Counted from the stretch's first letter, positions 32,354-42,551 are shown. The stretch is 64,000 nt of DNA from Xenorhabdus griffiniae (GCF_037265215.1 NZ_CP147737.1:992001-1056000), one strand, 5' to 3'. Notes: generated by a model from the letters alone, not told the origin. Made by a program: numbers and translations.

Positions 32354-33133
32354 TCAATAACCACTACTCTGTTTTTGACTCTGGTAGCCAAGAGTCGTCA
32401 GCAAACTGTCCAACAAACTGGAAGCACCAAAACGGAAATGGCGGGAATCAACCCATTTGTCGCCCATAATGCGTTCTGCCAACGCCAAATATTGTGCGGC
32501 TTCTTGAGTCGTGCGCACGCCACCCGCCGGTTTGAAACCAACGCTATCACCTACACCCAGATCACGGATCACACTCAGCATAATTTCGGCACTTTCCAGC
32601 GTCGCATTAACCGGAACCTTACCGGTTGACGTTTTGATGAAATCCGCTCCAGCCTGAATGGAAATTTCAGATGCCTTGCGAATCAAGGCCGCTTCTTTTA
32701 ATTCACCCGTTTCAATGATGACTTTTAGCCAAACGCCCGATTCAGCACAGGCCGTTTTACAGGCTGTGACCAAATCAAAACCAATCTGCTCATTACCAGC
32801 CATCAATGCGCGATAAGGAAAAACAACATCCACTTCATCAGCACCATAAGCTATGGCAGCACGAGTTTCAGCCAGTGCAATGTCGATATCATCATTGCCA
32901 TGCGGGAAATTAGTCACCGTGGCAATGCGAATATCAGGGGTTCCCTGTTCACGTAATACCTTACGTGCCACGGGAATAAAACGTGGGTAGATACAAATAG
33001 CGGCTGTCTGTCCGGCAGGACTGTTTGCCTGGCGACAAAGTGCAGCCACTTTCTCATCTGTATCATCATCATTAAGCGTAGTTAAATCCATCAAACTCAG
33101 CGCCTGCTGAGCGGCGGCGGTTAAATCGGTCAT
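32354..33133 (-). CDS. deoC: Deoxyribose-phosphate aldolase
   Basis: 259 residues, as in E. coli, from the ATG at 33131-33133 (GGAG upstream); the frame's earlier ATG at 33175 is not preceded by a ribosome site. It cleaves deoxyribose 5-phosphate to glyceraldehyde 3-phosphate and acetaldehyde. The Schiff-base lysine is in [11 protein letters not shown] (about 167) and the second active lysine in [11 protein letters not shown] (about 201). Confidence 0.97.
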   Translation of the reverse strand: MTDLTAAAQQALSLMDLTTLNDDDTDEKVAALCRQANSPAGQTAAICIYPRFIPVARKVLREQGTPDIRIATVTNFPHGNDDIDIALAETRAAIAYGADEVDVVFPYRALMAGNEQIGFDLVTACKTACAESGVWLKVIIETGELKEAALIRKASEISIQAGADFIKTSTGKVPVNATLESAEIMLSVIRDLGVGDSVGFKPAGGVRTTQEAAQYLALAERIMGDKWVDSRHFRFGASSLLDSLLTTLGYQSQKQSSGY

Positions 33134-33241
33134 AAAACTCTCCAACGGTATTATTATCGTCACTGAATCAGACAACAGACTTAAAACAAATGCAGGTGAG
33201 AAATCTCACCTGCATTCAATGTGATATAAACTTCCGACGTC

Positions 33242-34519
33242 TTACAACGAGAGGAAGAATCCGGCAATTGTTGCACTCATCAAGTTAGAGAGTGAACCCG
33301 CCAATACAGCTTTCAAACCGAAACGGGCAATGTCACCGCGACGGTTTGGTGCCATACCACCTAAGCCGCCCAGAAGGATCGCGACAGAAGACAGGTTAGC
33401 GAAACCACACAGAGCAAAAGAGATAATGGCTTTAGTATGATCAGAAAGCACTTGCAGACCTGCTGCCTTAACGACATCATCTGTTGCCAGGTATTCACTA
33501 AAGTTCATGAATGCCACGAATTCATTGACAACTAATTTCTGCCCAATGAAAGAACCCGCAATTGTTGCCTCATTCCACGGAATACCAATCAGGTAAGCGA
33601 TTGGTGCAAAAACCCAACCCAAAACCAATTCCATCGATAATTGAGGATAATCAAACCAGCCGCCGATACCGCCTAAGATACCGTTTAGTAAAGCAATCAA
33701 TGCGGTGAAGGCTAATAGCATAGCGCCGACATTCAGGGCTAACTGCATACCGGATGCGGCACCCGATGCTGCAGCATCAATAATATTTGCAGGGCGATCT
33801 TCCGCCGCAACCAACGACATCGCGTCAGCCGTATCGTGCGTTTTTTCTGTTTCCGGCACCAGCAATTTTGCAAACAGCAGACCACCTGGCGCGGCCATAA
33901 ATGAAGCCGCAATCAGGTATTCTAATGGAACACCCATAGATGCATAGCCCGCCAGTACAGAGCCAGCAACAGAAGCCAATCCACCGCACATCACAGCGAA
34001 CAACTCAGATTGGGTCATGGTCGCGATATAAGGGCGTACAACCAATGGGGCTTCGGTCTGACCTACGAAAATATTCGCCGTTGCAGACAAAGATTCAGTC
34101 CGTGAGGTTCCCAGTATTTTCTGCAATCCGCCACCCAATATTTTGATGACGATCTGCATAATGCCCATGTAATACAACACCGCAATGAGTGATGAGAAGA
34201 AAACAATGACTGGCAGGACACGCAGGGCAAAGACAAAACCACCGCCGCCGAACAATTCAAACATTTTGTCGGACACCAGGCCGCCAAAAATAAAATCTGT
34301 TCCTTTTTGTCCGTATCCTATTACGTTGGAAACGCCTTTTGACATTCCCCCCAGAATATCTTTACCGGCTGGTACGTAAAGTACAAATGCCCCAATGGCA
34401 ACCTGAATTAGAAAGGCGCCCAGGACAGTGCGGATTTTAATGGCTCGATAATTACTGGAGAAGAGTACTGCGATAAAAACCAGCACTGCCATACCGACCA
34501 GGCTCATAAGGAGTTGCAT
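33242..34519 (-). CDS. nupC: Concentrative nucleoside/H+ symporter, first gene of the deo operon
   Basis: 425 residues with the CNT fold: N-terminal helices, then the nucleoside-recognition region ([17 protein letters not shown] with the conserved QTE) and a second hairpin around [23 protein letters not shown]. It imports nucleosides across the inner membrane. It is 25 residues longer than E. coli NupC, so an NupC-like CNT paralog is possible. It leads deoC-deoA-deoB-deoD, coupling uptake to catabolism. Confidence 0.92.
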   Translation of the reverse strand: MQLLMSLVGMAVLVFIAVLFSSNYRAIKIRTVLGAFLIQVAIGAFVLYVPAGKDILGGMSKGVSNVIGYGQKGTDFIFGGLVSDKMFELFGGGGFVFALRVLPVIVFFSSLIAVLYYMGIMQIVIKILGGGLQKILGTSRTESLSATANIFVGQTEAPLVVRPYIATMTQSELFAVMCGGLASVAGSVLAGYASMGVPLEYLIAASFMAAPGGLLFAKLLVPETEKTHDTADAMSLVAAEDRPANIIDAAASGAASGMQLALNVGAMLLAFTALIALLNGILGGIGGWFDYPQLSMELVLGWVFAPIAYLIGIPWNEATIAGSFIGQKLVVNEFVAFMNFSEYLATDDVVKAAGLQVLSDHTKAIISFALCGFANLSSVAILLGGLGGMAPNRRGDIARFGLKAVLAGSLSNLMSATIAGFFLSL

Positions 34520-34602
34520 TGGAAGAATCCCTGTTCACTAAAAAATAATAAGAAAATATGTCAGTTATTCCATAAGATTCTACTGACATTGTGTGTGGGC
34601 CG

Positions 34603-34608
34603 ATTATA
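34603..34608 (-). promoter_or_regulatory. nupC-deo promoter -10 element
   Basis: Perfect TATAAT on the minus strand, with no good -35, typical of a CRP-dependent promoter. Predicted start near 34596, 77 bases before the nupC start. Confidence 0.6.
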
Positions 34609-34628
34609 CCTAGGACTAAAAAAGAACA

Positions 34629-34644
34629 AGCAACTAACATCACA
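34629..34644 (-). promoter_or_regulatory. CRP site 1 of the nupC-deo promoter
   Basis: TGTGATGTTAGTTGCT on the minus strand: one perfect half-site and one weak. Its centre is about -40.5 from the predicted start, the class II position used at E. coli deoP2. Confidence 0.55.
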
Positions 34645-34680
34645 AATTAATACAGCAAAAAGTAATATAAAAATGAAAAA

Positions 34681-34696
34681 TGAGACATGCGTCACA
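34681..34696 (-). promoter_or_regulatory. CRP site 2 of the nupC-deo promoter
   Basis: TGTGACGCATGTCTCA on the minus strand, a strong match to TGTGA-N6-TCACA. Its centre is 52 bp upstream of site 1 (about -92.5), nearly the E. coli deoP2 spacing between which CytR binds. Confidence 0.65.
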
Positions 34697-34800
34697 TAAA
34701 ATCATCTAATTTCGGTAGGATTAGATAATTTAACGGAGGAAAAGGTAAAAAACAGGATAAACAGGCAAGAAATACAAGTTAAGCATTATTAATATGTTAT

Positions 34801-34874
34801 ATACCAATCTAGCTCCAAGATGCGTGTGATTTCATCGAGTGTTGTAAATTGCAACTTGAAGTTTAATGCGTATA
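34801..34874. repeat. Palindromic repeat, copy 4 (inner hairpin deleted)
   Basis: ATACCAATCTAGCTCCAAG at the left and AACTTGAAGTTTAATGCGTA at the right; the GC-rich hairpin seen in other copies is absent, leaving about 74 bp. Confidence 0.7.
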
Positions 34875-34876
34875 AG

Positions 34877-35647
34877 TCAACCCAGTGCAAATAGGGTCAT
34901 ACTATTTTGATAAATTTGATTGGCAATTTCATCTGTCGGCTCTCGACGCAACTGACACAATACGGAAAAAACCTGTGCAACTCTTTCTGGTCGATTTGGC
35001 TGCCCCTGAAATCCCGATAATGGCATGTCAGGCGCATCCGTTTCCAATACCAAAGATGACAGAGGTAATTGTGCGATAGCACTACGTGTTTTTTGTGCTC
35101 TGTCGTAGGTAATTGTCCCTCCAACACCAATGTAAAATCCCAGGCGAATAAAAGCTTGAGCTTGGGATAAACTCCCCGCAAAACCATGAATAACCCCGGC
35201 TCGTAGTAATTTGTGTTTTCTCAAGATTGCCGCCAATTGATCATGACTTTTTCTGGAATGGAGGATCACAGGTAGATCGTATTGTTTAGCGAGTCTTAGC
35301 TGTACTTCTAACATGCTTTTCTGCTTTTCAAATTGCGGCTCTGGCATATAAAGGTCAAGGCCAATTTCACCTACCGCCACGCATTTGGCCTCTTTTTTCT
35401 GTAATTTTTGCGCCAACGCATCCAAATGAACCTGTTGGTGTTCAGCAATATAGAGAGGATGTAAACCAAATGCGGCATAAATCGGAGAATAAGTCTCAGC
35501 CAACGCAGAAACTCTCTGGAAGTTTGTTTGACTTATTGTGGGAACGATAATTTTTTCCACCCCCATTTGGCTGGCTTGTTGCAGACTCGCTATTTCATCA
35601 CCAGCAAAAGGAGGAAAATCAAAATGGCAATGTGTATCAATAAGCAT
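34877..35647 (-). CDS. yjjV: TatD-family metal-dependent deoxyribonuclease YjjV
   Basis: 256 residues (E. coli YjjV 259). TIM-barrel hydrolase with metal ligands in DTHCHFDF (residues 4-11), AVGEIGLDLY (Glu near 92), VILHSRKSHD, VIHGFAGS and LETDAPDMPL (Asp near 204). The exact in vivo substrate of YjjV is unsettled. Its ATG directly follows the yjjU stop (TAAATG), so the two are translationally coupled. Confidence 0.93.
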   Translation of the reverse strand: MLIDTHCHFDFPPFAGDEIASLQQASQMGVEKIIVPTISQTNFQRVSALAETYSPIYAAFGLHPLYIAEHQQVHLDALAQKLQKKEAKCVAVGEIGLDLYMPEPQFEKQKSMLEVQLRLAKQYDLPVILHSRKSHDQLAAILRKHKLLRAGVIHGFAGSLSQAQAFIRLGFYIGVGGTITYDRAQKTRSAIAQLPLSSLVLETDAPDMPLSGFQGQPNRPERVAQVFSVLCQLRREPTDEIANQIYQNSMTLFALG

Positions 35648-36754
35648 TTAGTCCAACTTATCCATCATGAGAGTTCTTGACGGCTCCACCACCTCAAGCG
35701 CAGGCGGTTCCACTGGCGAACAATGATTGCCGCTGTTCAGGAAATGGTTTCGCCGAAAACAGTTGCGATCAGAACTTAACCCTGTACGGCATACCCCATA
35801 ACTTTTACGTTCTGGATATCCAAATTTTCCTCCAACAAAAGTATGCCCAATCGTTGCCAGAAAATATCGTCCGCAACGCCGCCCCAAATGATAATCCTGA
35901 TTTAGCGCATTGAGCCGACTACCTAAAGCCATTGTTGCCAATGGTGCTGGTGGATAAATTTCGAAGATTTGCACATCATCCGGTGGATTTTCGATAAATT
36001 TCTGAGTTCGACGGTAACTTTGTGCATGAAGGTTAAGCATCTTGACCATTTTTTGCAAACTACTTACCTCTAACCAGCGCTCTATGCGCTTGAACCACTG
36101 AGGTGTATAGTAAAGCTGTGAAGGCACTGTGCGAATCACAACGATAGTATCCGCGCCTCGGCGATAGGCCTCCTGCACGGGGATCGCATCACAAATACCC
36201 CCATCTTGATAAACCACATCCCCAAGAGTCACACCATTACGATAAAATCCCGGAATGGCACTTGAGGCTTTGACAATATCCATCCAATTTTTGTCATCTG
36301 GATGCAGGTAACTCGGTTCAAAATTATCCGAACGGCAAGCACACATGTAAAATTCACGTCCAGCATCAAACTGACGCATCGCAACAGAAATATTGAGCGG
36401 CAACTGCTCAGATAGGGTATCGATATACCAATCTAAATCGATCAAATGTCCACCGCGCACAAAGCGCAATGGATTAAAAAAAGCCGGATCGGTTGTATAA
36501 CGGTTGATTACCTTGCGGGCATATCCTCTCTGACCACAAATATAGGCAGAAAGGTTTTGCGCTCCCGCAGATGTTCCAAGGAATAATTCAAACGGATTAA
36601 AACCAAGACGGAGAAATTCATCCAAAACACCCGCAGTAAAAATCCCTCGCTGACCACCACCTTCACAGACGAGAGCAATTTTCCCAGGTTTAATCTGTGA
36701 CTTATAAGCTAAAGGTTCGATATTACCCAATGTTATTGAAATATGTTTCCCCAC
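35648..36754 (-). CDS. yjjU: Patatin-like phospholipase YjjU
   Basis: 368 residues (E. coli 357). Patatin domain: oxyanion loop CEGGGQRGIFTAG (about 30-42), nucleophile in LGTSAGAQN (GxSxG, Ser near 62), and the Asp of the dyad in VYQDGGICDAIP (about 187). It is predicted to hydrolyse acyl lipids; no signal peptide is seen. yjjU-yjjV form a conserved pair. Confidence 0.92.
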   Translation of the reverse strand: MGKHISITLGNIEPLAYKSQIKPGKIALVCEGGGQRGIFTAGVLDEFLRLGFNPFELFLGTSAGAQNLSAYICGQRGYARKVINRYTTDPAFFNPLRFVRGGHLIDLDWYIDTLSEQLPLNISVAMRQFDAGREFYMCACRSDNFEPSYLHPDDKNWMDIVKASSAIPGFYRNGVTLGDVVYQDGGICDAIPVQEAYRRGADTIVVIRTVPSQLYYTPQWFKRIERWLEVSSLQKMVKMLNLHAQSYRRTQKFIENPPDDVQIFEIYPPAPLATMALGSRLNALNQDYHLGRRCGRYFLATIGHTFVGGKFGYPERKSYGVCRTGLSSDRNCFRRNHFLNSGNHCSPVEPPALEVVEPSRTLMMDKLD

Positions 36755-37022
36755 TCTTCTCTCCCTCTGAACGCCGCCGGATATTTATCAGTATATCGTT
36801 GCTCAAACAACTTGCTTGTAACATTTTTATAAAAAGTGGAGAAATAAAGCATCAATAGTTAAATTGATATGAGAATAGCAAGTTACCAAAATACCGCCAG
36901 CGAATAGCATTCCTATGCATAATCTCGTCACTTAACAAGATATTATTTGAGGAAAAGAAGCAGAAAGAGTGGCTATTATCAGCCACTCTATTCTCAATAT
37001 TTGTTATTTTTTCAGATTAAGA

Positions 37023-37421
37023 TTATTTTTTAATCTCTATCGTGCTTTTTACTGATTTGACACCTTTTATTCCATGAGCAATCTTAACTATCTTTGCCGC
37101 TTGATGTTTGTTTTTGACAAAACCAGAAAGATGGACAATGCCTTTTTCCGTTTTCACCGCAATGTCACGGCTATTTATGCCCTTATGTTCCAGCAATTTT
37201 TTCTTCACTTTTGCTGTAATGGCACTATCGTCTAAATAAGCATCTGCTTTTTGCAAGGAGTTATCAATTTTATCTCCTGCTTTGTCTAGAGATTTATCGA
37301 TTTTTTGTCCTGTACTCTCCAACGTTTTTCCCACAGAAAGATCCGCTGCCAGAGCACTACTGGTCAATACCGAGCCTAGTAAAACAGCCAGTAGTGAATG
37401 TGTAAACTTAATACTTTTCAT
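37023..37421 (-). CDS. osmY: Periplasmic BON-domain protein, short OsmY homolog
   Basis: 132 residues, against 201 for E. coli OsmY. A signal peptide (ending SSALAAD) is followed by a Lys/Asp-rich helical linker (residues 30-62: SVGKTLESTGQKIDKSLDKA) and a single BON domain (about 65-131: ITAKVKKKLLEHKGI...GVKSVKSTIEI). OsmY has two BON domains, so this is a shortened form or a related protein. Such proteins bind phospholipid surfaces or assist outer-membrane folding under osmotic stress. It lies between yjjU and prfC as osmY does in E. coli. Confidence 0.82.
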   Translation of the reverse strand: MKSIKFTHSLLAVLLGSVLTSSALAADLSVGKTLESTGQKIDKSLDKAGDKIDNSLQKADAYLDDSAITAKVKKKLLEHKGINSRDIAVKTEKGIVHLSGFVKNKHQAAKIVKIAHGIKGVKSVKSTIEIKK

Positions 37422-37597
37422 CCTACCACCTTATTTAATTTCAGCCTAAACACAGTTATCAAAACAGTATGCAGTATGTCAATTAGGCAATGGCGATAAA
37501 ATCAGATTTACAAAAAATAACGTATATTTTCATTAACACAGGAAGTTATTCTTTTATTGGCATGAAAAACAGCATATGCAGATAGAATAAATAATAA

Positions 37598-37619
37598 GGG
37601 CCAACAGAATAGTTGGCCC
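37598..37619 (-). terminator. Terminator after prfC
   Basis: GGGCCAAC/GTTGGCCC with a six-base loop, read on the minus strand and followed by TTATTATT. It lies 10 bases after the prfC stop. Confidence 0.65.
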
Positions 37620-37629
37620 AGAAAGAGGA

Positions 37630-39219
37630 TTAATGTTCCCGTGTTTTGCGGAAGGAAACATCAGGATAGCGTTCACTGGTCAAGTTTAAATTGACCATGG
37701 TTGGTGCGATGTAGGTTAAGTTATCGCCACCATCGAGAGCCAGGTTCTGCTCATTTTTGCGCTTGAACTCTTCCAATTTCTTCGCATCGCTGCACTCTAC
37801 CCAGCGAGCCGTAGAAACGTTAACAGGTTCATACAGCGCTTCAACGTTGTATTCACTCTTCAGACGGGCAACAACTACGTCGAACTGAAGCACACCTACC
37901 GCCCCGACGATCAAATCGTTATTGGACAGCGGGCGGAATACCTGTACAGCACCTTCTTCTGACAATTGCACCAGACCTTTCAGCAACTGTTTCTGCTTCA
38001 ACGGATCACGCAGACGAATACGACGGAACAATTCAGGAGCAAAGTTAGGGATGCCGGTAAACTTCAACTCTTCGCCTTGGGTAAAGGTATCACCAATCTG
38101 GATGGTGCCATGATTGTGTAGACCGATAATGTCCCCAGGATAAGCGTGCTCGACATGAGAGCGATCCCCTGCCATAAAGGTCAGTGCATCAGAAATGACA
38201 ACATCTTTCTTAATGCGAACTTGACGCAGTTTCATGCCTTTTTCATATTTACCGGAAACAACACGCAAAAATGCCACACGGTCACGGTGTTTCGGGTCCA
38301 TATTCGCCTGAATTTTGAAAACAAAACCGGTGAATTTTTCTTCACTGGCAGAGACTTGACGCGCATCAGCCTGACGCGGCATTGGGGTTGGAGCCCATTT
38401 AACCAGGCCGTCCAGCATGTGATCAACACCAAAGTTACCCAATGCAGTACCGAAAAAGACCGGTGTTAATTCTCCCTGTAAAAAAGCTTCCAGATCGAAT
38501 TCATGGGATGCACCTTTGACGAGTTCCAACTCTTCACGCAATTGATCCGCCAGCTCTTCACCCACTGCCGCATCCAGTTCAGGGTTATCCAATCCCTTGA
38601 TAGCACGAACCTCTTGAATGGTATGTCCCTGACCGGATTGGTACAGGTAAGTTTCATCAAGGTAGAGGTGATAAACGCCTTTAAAGGATTTACCACAGCC
38701 GATTGGCCATGTAATCGGGCTACAGGCTATGTTCAGCTCATTTTCCACTTCATCCATCAGCTCCATTGGATCACGAATATCACGGTCGAGCTTGTTCATG
38801 AATGTCAGGATCGGCGTATCACGCAGGCGAGTGACTTCCATTAACTTACGGGTACGATCCTCAACCCCTTTCGCGGCGTCAATGACCATCAAACAGCAGT
38901 CAACGGCTGTCAAAGTACGGTAAGTATCTTCCGAGAAGTCTTCGTGCCCTGGGGTATCCAGTAAGTTAACCAAACAATCAGCATAGGGAAACTGCATCAC
39001 GGAAGTGGTAATAGAGATACCACGCTGTTTTTCCATCTCCATCCAGTCTGATTTAGCGTGTTGGTTGGAACCTCGGCCTTTTACCGTCCCCGCTTTCTGG
39101 ATCGCCTGTCCGAACAGTAATACTTTTTCGGTAATGGTTGTTTTACCCGCATCCGGGTGGGAAATGATTGCAAATGTTCTTCGCTTAGCGACTTCACTGG
39201 CGAAAATGGGGTTTTGCAT
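37630..39219 (-). CDS. prfC: Peptide chain release factor 3
   Basis: 529 residues, as in E. coli, from the ATG at 39217-39219; the frame extends 45 codons further up without homology. It is a GTPase that removes RF1/RF2 from the ribosome. The P-loop is SHPDAGKTT (about 20-28), G2-G4 regions include [16 protein letters not shown] and MNKLDRD. C-terminal beta domain ends TREH, as in enterics. Confidence 0.97.
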   Translation of the reverse strand: MQNPIFASEVAKRRTFAIISHPDAGKTTITEKVLLFGQAIQKAGTVKGRGSNQHAKSDWMEMEKQRGISITTSVMQFPYADCLVNLLDTPGHEDFSEDTYRTLTAVDCCLMVIDAAKGVEDRTRKLMEVTRLRDTPILTFMNKLDRDIRDPMELMDEVENELNIACSPITWPIGCGKSFKGVYHLYLDETYLYQSGQGHTIQEVRAIKGLDNPELDAAVGEELADQLREELELVKGASHEFDLEAFLQGELTPVFFGTALGNFGVDHMLDGLVKWAPTPMPRQADARQVSASEEKFTGFVFKIQANMDPKHRDRVAFLRVVSGKYEKGMKLRQVRIKKDVVISDALTFMAGDRSHVEHAYPGDIIGLHNHGTIQIGDTFTQGEELKFTGIPNFAPELFRRIRLRDPLKQKQLLKGLVQLSEEGAVQVFRPLSNNDLIVGAVGVLQFDVVVARLKSEYNVEALYEPVNVSTARWVECSDAKKLEEFKRKNEQNLALDGGDNLTYIAPTMVNLNLTSERYPDVSFRKTREH

Positions 39220-39431
39220 AGAAATTTTTCCAATTATGTACAATGCCATGTACAGCAAATAAATTTGCGAAAATTTTACACTGCCAGAGCACCTTTGCAA
39301 ATTACAACTTATCATGCGATCAGAGTGGTAACAAATGTTGACGACGAATATCATTCTGGTTACTATTGTTACCGTTAGTTGGTCGTTTTGACTGGCTGTG
39401 TTCTTTAAAAAGTGAGGCTTAAAAAGGAGTA

Positions 39432-39653
39432 TTGTCTATCGCGTATCACAAAAACAAAGAGATTAATGCGGCTATTTCCTATGCCGTGTCTCAAGGCTGG
39501 ATCTACGTAAAACGTAAAGGAAAAGGCCATGCAGTTGGGATTTTACGCTGTGGTAGTGAAAATAAATGCCACCAAAAATCAGTTTGGGGAACACCTGAAA
39601 GTCCTCAAGACCACGCGAAAGACATAATCTCATTAATCGATAAATGCAAATAG
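39432..39653 (+). CDS. HicA-like small protein (putative toxin)
   Basis: 73 residues. [13 protein letters not shown], then [12 protein letters not shown] with a basic patch and His, then two cysteines and [20 protein letters not shown]. The layout (helix, basic beta hairpin with G-H, C-terminal helix) resembles HicA-type double-stranded-RNA-binding ribonucleases, a weak similarity. The apparent start is a TTG with GGAG only two bases away, so the true start is uncertain. A hairpin with a T run (39658-39684) separates it from the next gene, which limits co-transcription. Confidence 0.5.
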   Translation: MSIAYHKNKEINAAISYAVSQGWIYVKRKGKGHAVGILRCGSENKCHQKSVWGTPESPQDHAKDIISLIDKCK

Positions 39654-39657
39654 TATC

Positions 39658-39684
39658 AAGGCCGTCAAACAACGGCCTTTTTAT
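39658..39684 (+). terminator. Terminator/attenuator inside the HicA-like gene pair
   Basis: AAGGCCGT/ACGGCCTT with a short loop followed by TTTTAT, between the two genes. Read-through would set the ratio of the second to the first product. Confidence 0.7.
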
Positions 39685-39719
39685 CGGAAGTCTCACATCT
39701 TAATCATAGGAAAGTCGAT

Positions 39720-40283
39720 ATGAGAAAATACAGTTTTAGTATTGTGGTAGGTGGAAAGAAAATCACTACTGATGATGAGTTATTTGATATCTCAGACGCT
39801 TTGTATGAAGCAGGATGCCGTGATGCACACCCCGCTGCATACAATGGGACATTGTACGTAAATTTTACCCGCAACAGCGAAAATTACGTCAAAGCAGTTA
39901 TGACTGCAATCGCTGACATTGAATCAGTTTCAGGTTTGATGTGTCTGTCGGTCGATATTGGTGATGTCGTCAGTTTAAGTGATGCGGCTGAACTGGCAGG
40001 TATCACCAAAGCAGCATTATCTCGATACAGTAAGGGAAGCCGTGGCGCTGGTGATTTTCCTACGCCTCTTCTGCGCGTAGACAGTAGCCGCCCATTATGG
40101 TCTTGGACGGATATTGCTGAATGGCTTGCAAAAAATGAGATCATCGACAGCGAGTTGGTAGAGCAAGCCCGCATTACTGGTTCTATCAACACAGCGCTAT
40201 CCATCCGAAACACGAATTCAATGGATATCGTATTTCAGTTTATGAACGTATTAAAAAATAACCTAAAGGCAGTCACTGCGTAG
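39720..40283 (+). CDS. HTH DNA-binding protein, possible antitoxin partner
   Basis: 187 residues. The first ~80 residues look like an alpha/beta module (YSFSIVVGGKKITTDDELFD...CRDAHPAAYNGTLYVNFTRN). Then follows a MerR/AlpA-like helix-turn-helix: SLSDAAELAGITKAALSRYS (about 92-111), a basic loop, and WSWTDIAEWL. The last ~45 residues are helical. It occupies, with the HicA-like gene, the place of yjjG between prfC and rimI. Autoregulation is likely by analogy with antitoxins; function is inferred. Confidence 0.55.
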   Translation: MRKYSFSIVVGGKKITTDDELFDISDALYEAGCRDAHPAAYNGTLYVNFTRNSENYVKAVMTAIADIESVSGLMCLSVDIGDVVSLSDAAELAGITKAALSRYSKGSRGAGDFPTPLLRVDSSRPLWSWTDIAEWLAKNEIIDSELVEQARITGSINTALSIRNTNSMDIVFQFMNVLKNNLKAVTA

Positions 40284-40324
40284 TTGACAAAATGCTTTCA
40301 AAACAATAAGTCTCACTATTATTG

Positions 40325-40349
40325 GCCATCTTAATGATGGCTTTTTTTA
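40325..40349 (+). terminator. Terminator after the HTH gene
   Basis: GCCATC/GATGGC with a TTAAT loop followed by seven T. It lies between the convergent HTH gene and rimI. Confidence 0.75.
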
Positions 40350-40352
40350 TCC

Positions 40353-40805
40353 TCAAACTCCACCAAACAACGGCAATGCCATAATAATGGCATCTTCCTT
40401 ACCTGCCGCTGTCGGGTAATAATTCTTACGGATGGAAACTTCATTGAAGCCCATCTCTTCGTATAAACGAATGGCGGCCAGGTTAGAACGCCGGACTTCA
40501 AGCCACAATGTATTAATCTGTTTTTCAGGTAATATGTTGATGAGATACGCCAGCAATGCCCTGCCATAGCCTCGTGATTGATATTCAGGATGAATAGCGA
40601 TATTAAATAGTGTTGCTTCGTCCATCACACACTGTGTTATCGCAAAACCGATAATTTGGTCATTCTGCGTTATCTTATAGTTGAGATAACGTTCCCCTTG
40701 ATTAGAGTAAAAGGTCTTTTCACCCCACGGAAACGCATGGCTGGCCTGTTCTATTTGAAATGCTGTGGGAAGATCAGCGGGAGTTAATAGAGAAATATTC
40801 TTCAT
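40353..40805 (-). CDS. rimI: Ribosomal protein S18-alanine N-acetyltransferase
   Basis: 150 residues from the ATG at 40803-40805; earlier in-frame ATGs lie inside holD. GNAT enzyme that acetylates the N-terminal alanine of S18. IEQASHAFPWGEKTFYSNQG, the acetyl-CoA loop YQSRGYGRALL (about 76-86) and YEEMGFNEVSIRKNYYPT match E. coli RimI closely. It overlaps the end of holD by about 30 bases, as in other enterics. Confidence 0.95.
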   Translation of the reverse strand: MKNISLLTPADLPTAFQIEQASHAFPWGEKTFYSNQGERYLNYKITQNDQIIGFAITQCVMDEATLFNIAIHPEYQSRGYGRALLAYLINILPEKQINTLWLEVRRSNLAAIRLYEEMGFNEVSIRKNYYPTAAGKEDAIIMALPLFGGV

Positions 40806-41184
40806 AATGGTAAATTTGTTGCCAAAGAGCGCGTTTTGCATTCCCATCAAGAGATAAGTCATTTAATGCCGGGCTTCTCAAAGAAATCCCTTGTACTGGT
40901 AAGGTAATATCAACCCCCAGCAGCCAGCTTGGGCAGTGGATTGATTCCGAAAGTAGCTCAACATCTTTTGTCGTGATGCAATATACCGATGAGGCTTCGA
41001 TCCCCATGGCTGTAAAAATATCAGCAAACAATGAATGACTTAAGTCAATGTGATCATGGCTAATGATCAATAGACGGGTTGAATCAGGGATGAGGACAGA
41101 TAATTCACCTTGCAAAGCCATTGGGCTACGCAAAACCCATTGGGTGATCCCCAACTGGGAGAGTAATCTGTCACGCTTTGTCAT
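40774..41184 (-). CDS. holD: DNA polymerase III psi subunit
   Basis: 136 residues (E. coli 137). The N-terminal MTKRDRLLSQLGITQWVLRS is the chi/clamp-loader-binding segment of psi. It links the clamp loader to SSB through HolC. The 3' end overlaps rimI; the start is divergent from rsmC. No strong ribosome site was seen. Confidence 0.92.
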   Translation of the reverse strand: MTKRDRLLSQLGITQWVLRSPMALQGELSVLIPDSTRLLIISHDHIDLSHSLFADIFTAMGIEASSVYCITTKDVELLSESIHCPSWLLGVDITLPVQGISLRSPALNDLSLDGNAKRALWQQIYHYEEYFSINSR

Positions 41185-41320
41185 CGTGTTTTATTCCATC
41201 TGCCATAAAAAAATAACAGGTCATATATTATCAGAGGGCTTAGCTTTGCGCCAACCAGCCTGTCAGTACTGCCCGCTGATATTAATATTCAGATAAAGAT
41301 TTATAAGGAGCTATACATAG

Positions 41321-42334
41321 ATGTCAGTATTAACCCCGGCCAGCGAAGTTATCCTGCGCCATCATGAGCAATTTCGCTCCCATCATCTGCTTTTTGCCGG
41401 TGATCTTCAGGATAACCTGGCAACGGAAATCGAAGCCGCAAGTGTGCGTGTGCATACTAACCAATATCACCACTGGCAATCCCTGATCCGCCAGCTTGGT
41501 GATAATGCTTGGTTTGGCCTGGTAGCGGACAGCGCATTTATTAAAGGATGTGATACGCTGATTTATTACTGGCCAAAAAGCAAACAGGAAGCGCGTTTTC
41601 AACTACGCAACCTGTTTTCCATCCTGCCACCCGGTACGGATATTTTTATTGTGGGTGAAAATCGTAGTGGTGTACGCAGTATTGATAAGTTAATGGAAGG
41701 CATCGCTACTTTCCACAAAATTGATACGGCACGCCGTTGTAGCCTGTTTTACGGCCAATTGAAAAACCAGGTTCAATTTGATCAAAACAATTGGTGGAAC
41801 AGCTATCAAGTGGAAGATATCGCTGTTAATACGCTGCCCGGCGTATTTAGCCAGGATAATTTGGATATCGGCAGTCGTCTGCTGCTTTCTACTTTCGATA
41901 CCCCTATCTCTGGCAGTCTGTTGGATATGGCTTGCGGTGCTGGGGTATTGGCAGCCGTGTTAGGTAAAAAGAACCCGGATTTGTCCCTGACACTAAGCGA
42001 TGTCAATGCTGCCGCCATCGTATCCAGTAAGGCAACCCTGCAAGCCAATAAACTGAAAGGCAATGTCGTCACAAGTAATGTGTATTCTGCCATTGAAGAA
42101 AAATTCGACTGGATTATTTCTAATCCTCCCTTCCATGATGGCCTGAAAACCAACCTGGCGGCGGCTGAAAACATGATCCGCATGGCACCCAATTATCTGA
42201 AATCAGGCGGTAAATTGCGGATTGTTGCAAACGCTTTCTTACCTTACCCTAATTTGCTGGATAATGCCTTTGGCAGCCATGAAGTCATTGCGCAAACAGG
42301 TAAATTCAAAGTATATCAAGCAACTAAAAAATAA
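41321..42334 (+). CDS. rsmC: 16S rRNA (guanine1207-N2)-methyltransferase
   Basis: 337 residues (E. coli 343). Duplicated methyltransferase fold: the N-terminal half is degenerate, the C-terminal half carries the SAM loop [16 protein letters not shown] (about 199-214) and the catalytic NPPF in [11 protein letters not shown] (about 264). It methylates G1207 of 16S rRNA in the small subunit. AAGGAG precedes the ATG. Divergent from holD, as in E. coli. Confidence 0.96.
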   Translation: MSVLTPASEVILRHHEQFRSHHLLFAGDLQDNLATEIEAASVRVHTNQYHHWQSLIRQLGDNAWFGLVADSAFIKGCDTLIYYWPKSKQEARFQLRNLFSILPPGTDIFIVGENRSGVRSIDKLMEGIATFHKIDTARRCSLFYGQLKNQVQFDQNNWWNSYQVEDIAVNTLPGVFSQDNLDIGSRLLLSTFDTPISGSLLDMACGAGVLAAVLGKKNPDLSLTLSDVNAAAIVSSKATLQANKLKGNVVTSNVYSAIEEKFDWIISNPPFHDGLKTNLAAAENMIRMAPNYLKSGGKLRIVANAFLPYPNLLDNAFGSHEVIAQTGKFKVYQATKK

Positions 42335-42481
42335 TTCGGATAGCAAACGCAATCCCTGTGTTGCCTGCCCGTTAAATTGAGGCAGGCAATTTCTATTTTC
42401 CGGCATGTCATTTCTGCCCTTACCAAACATATCGACATGTTGGTTTTTACACCAATCACACATTTTCTCCCTAAATAATGA

Positions 42482-42509
42482 TTGACGCCAGCCATAAAAT
42501 CTCTAGAAT
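42482..42509 (+). promoter_or_regulatory. Promoter of the tRNA-Leu genes
   Basis: TTGACG at 42482-42487 and TAGAAT at 42504-42509 with a 16 bp spacer, followed by a GC-rich discriminator (GCGCCTCC) typical of stringently controlled stable RNA promoters. Confidence 0.75.
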
Positions 42510-42551
42510 GCGCCTCCATGCTATTCGTTTAAGCAATAGTATCTGATTAAC

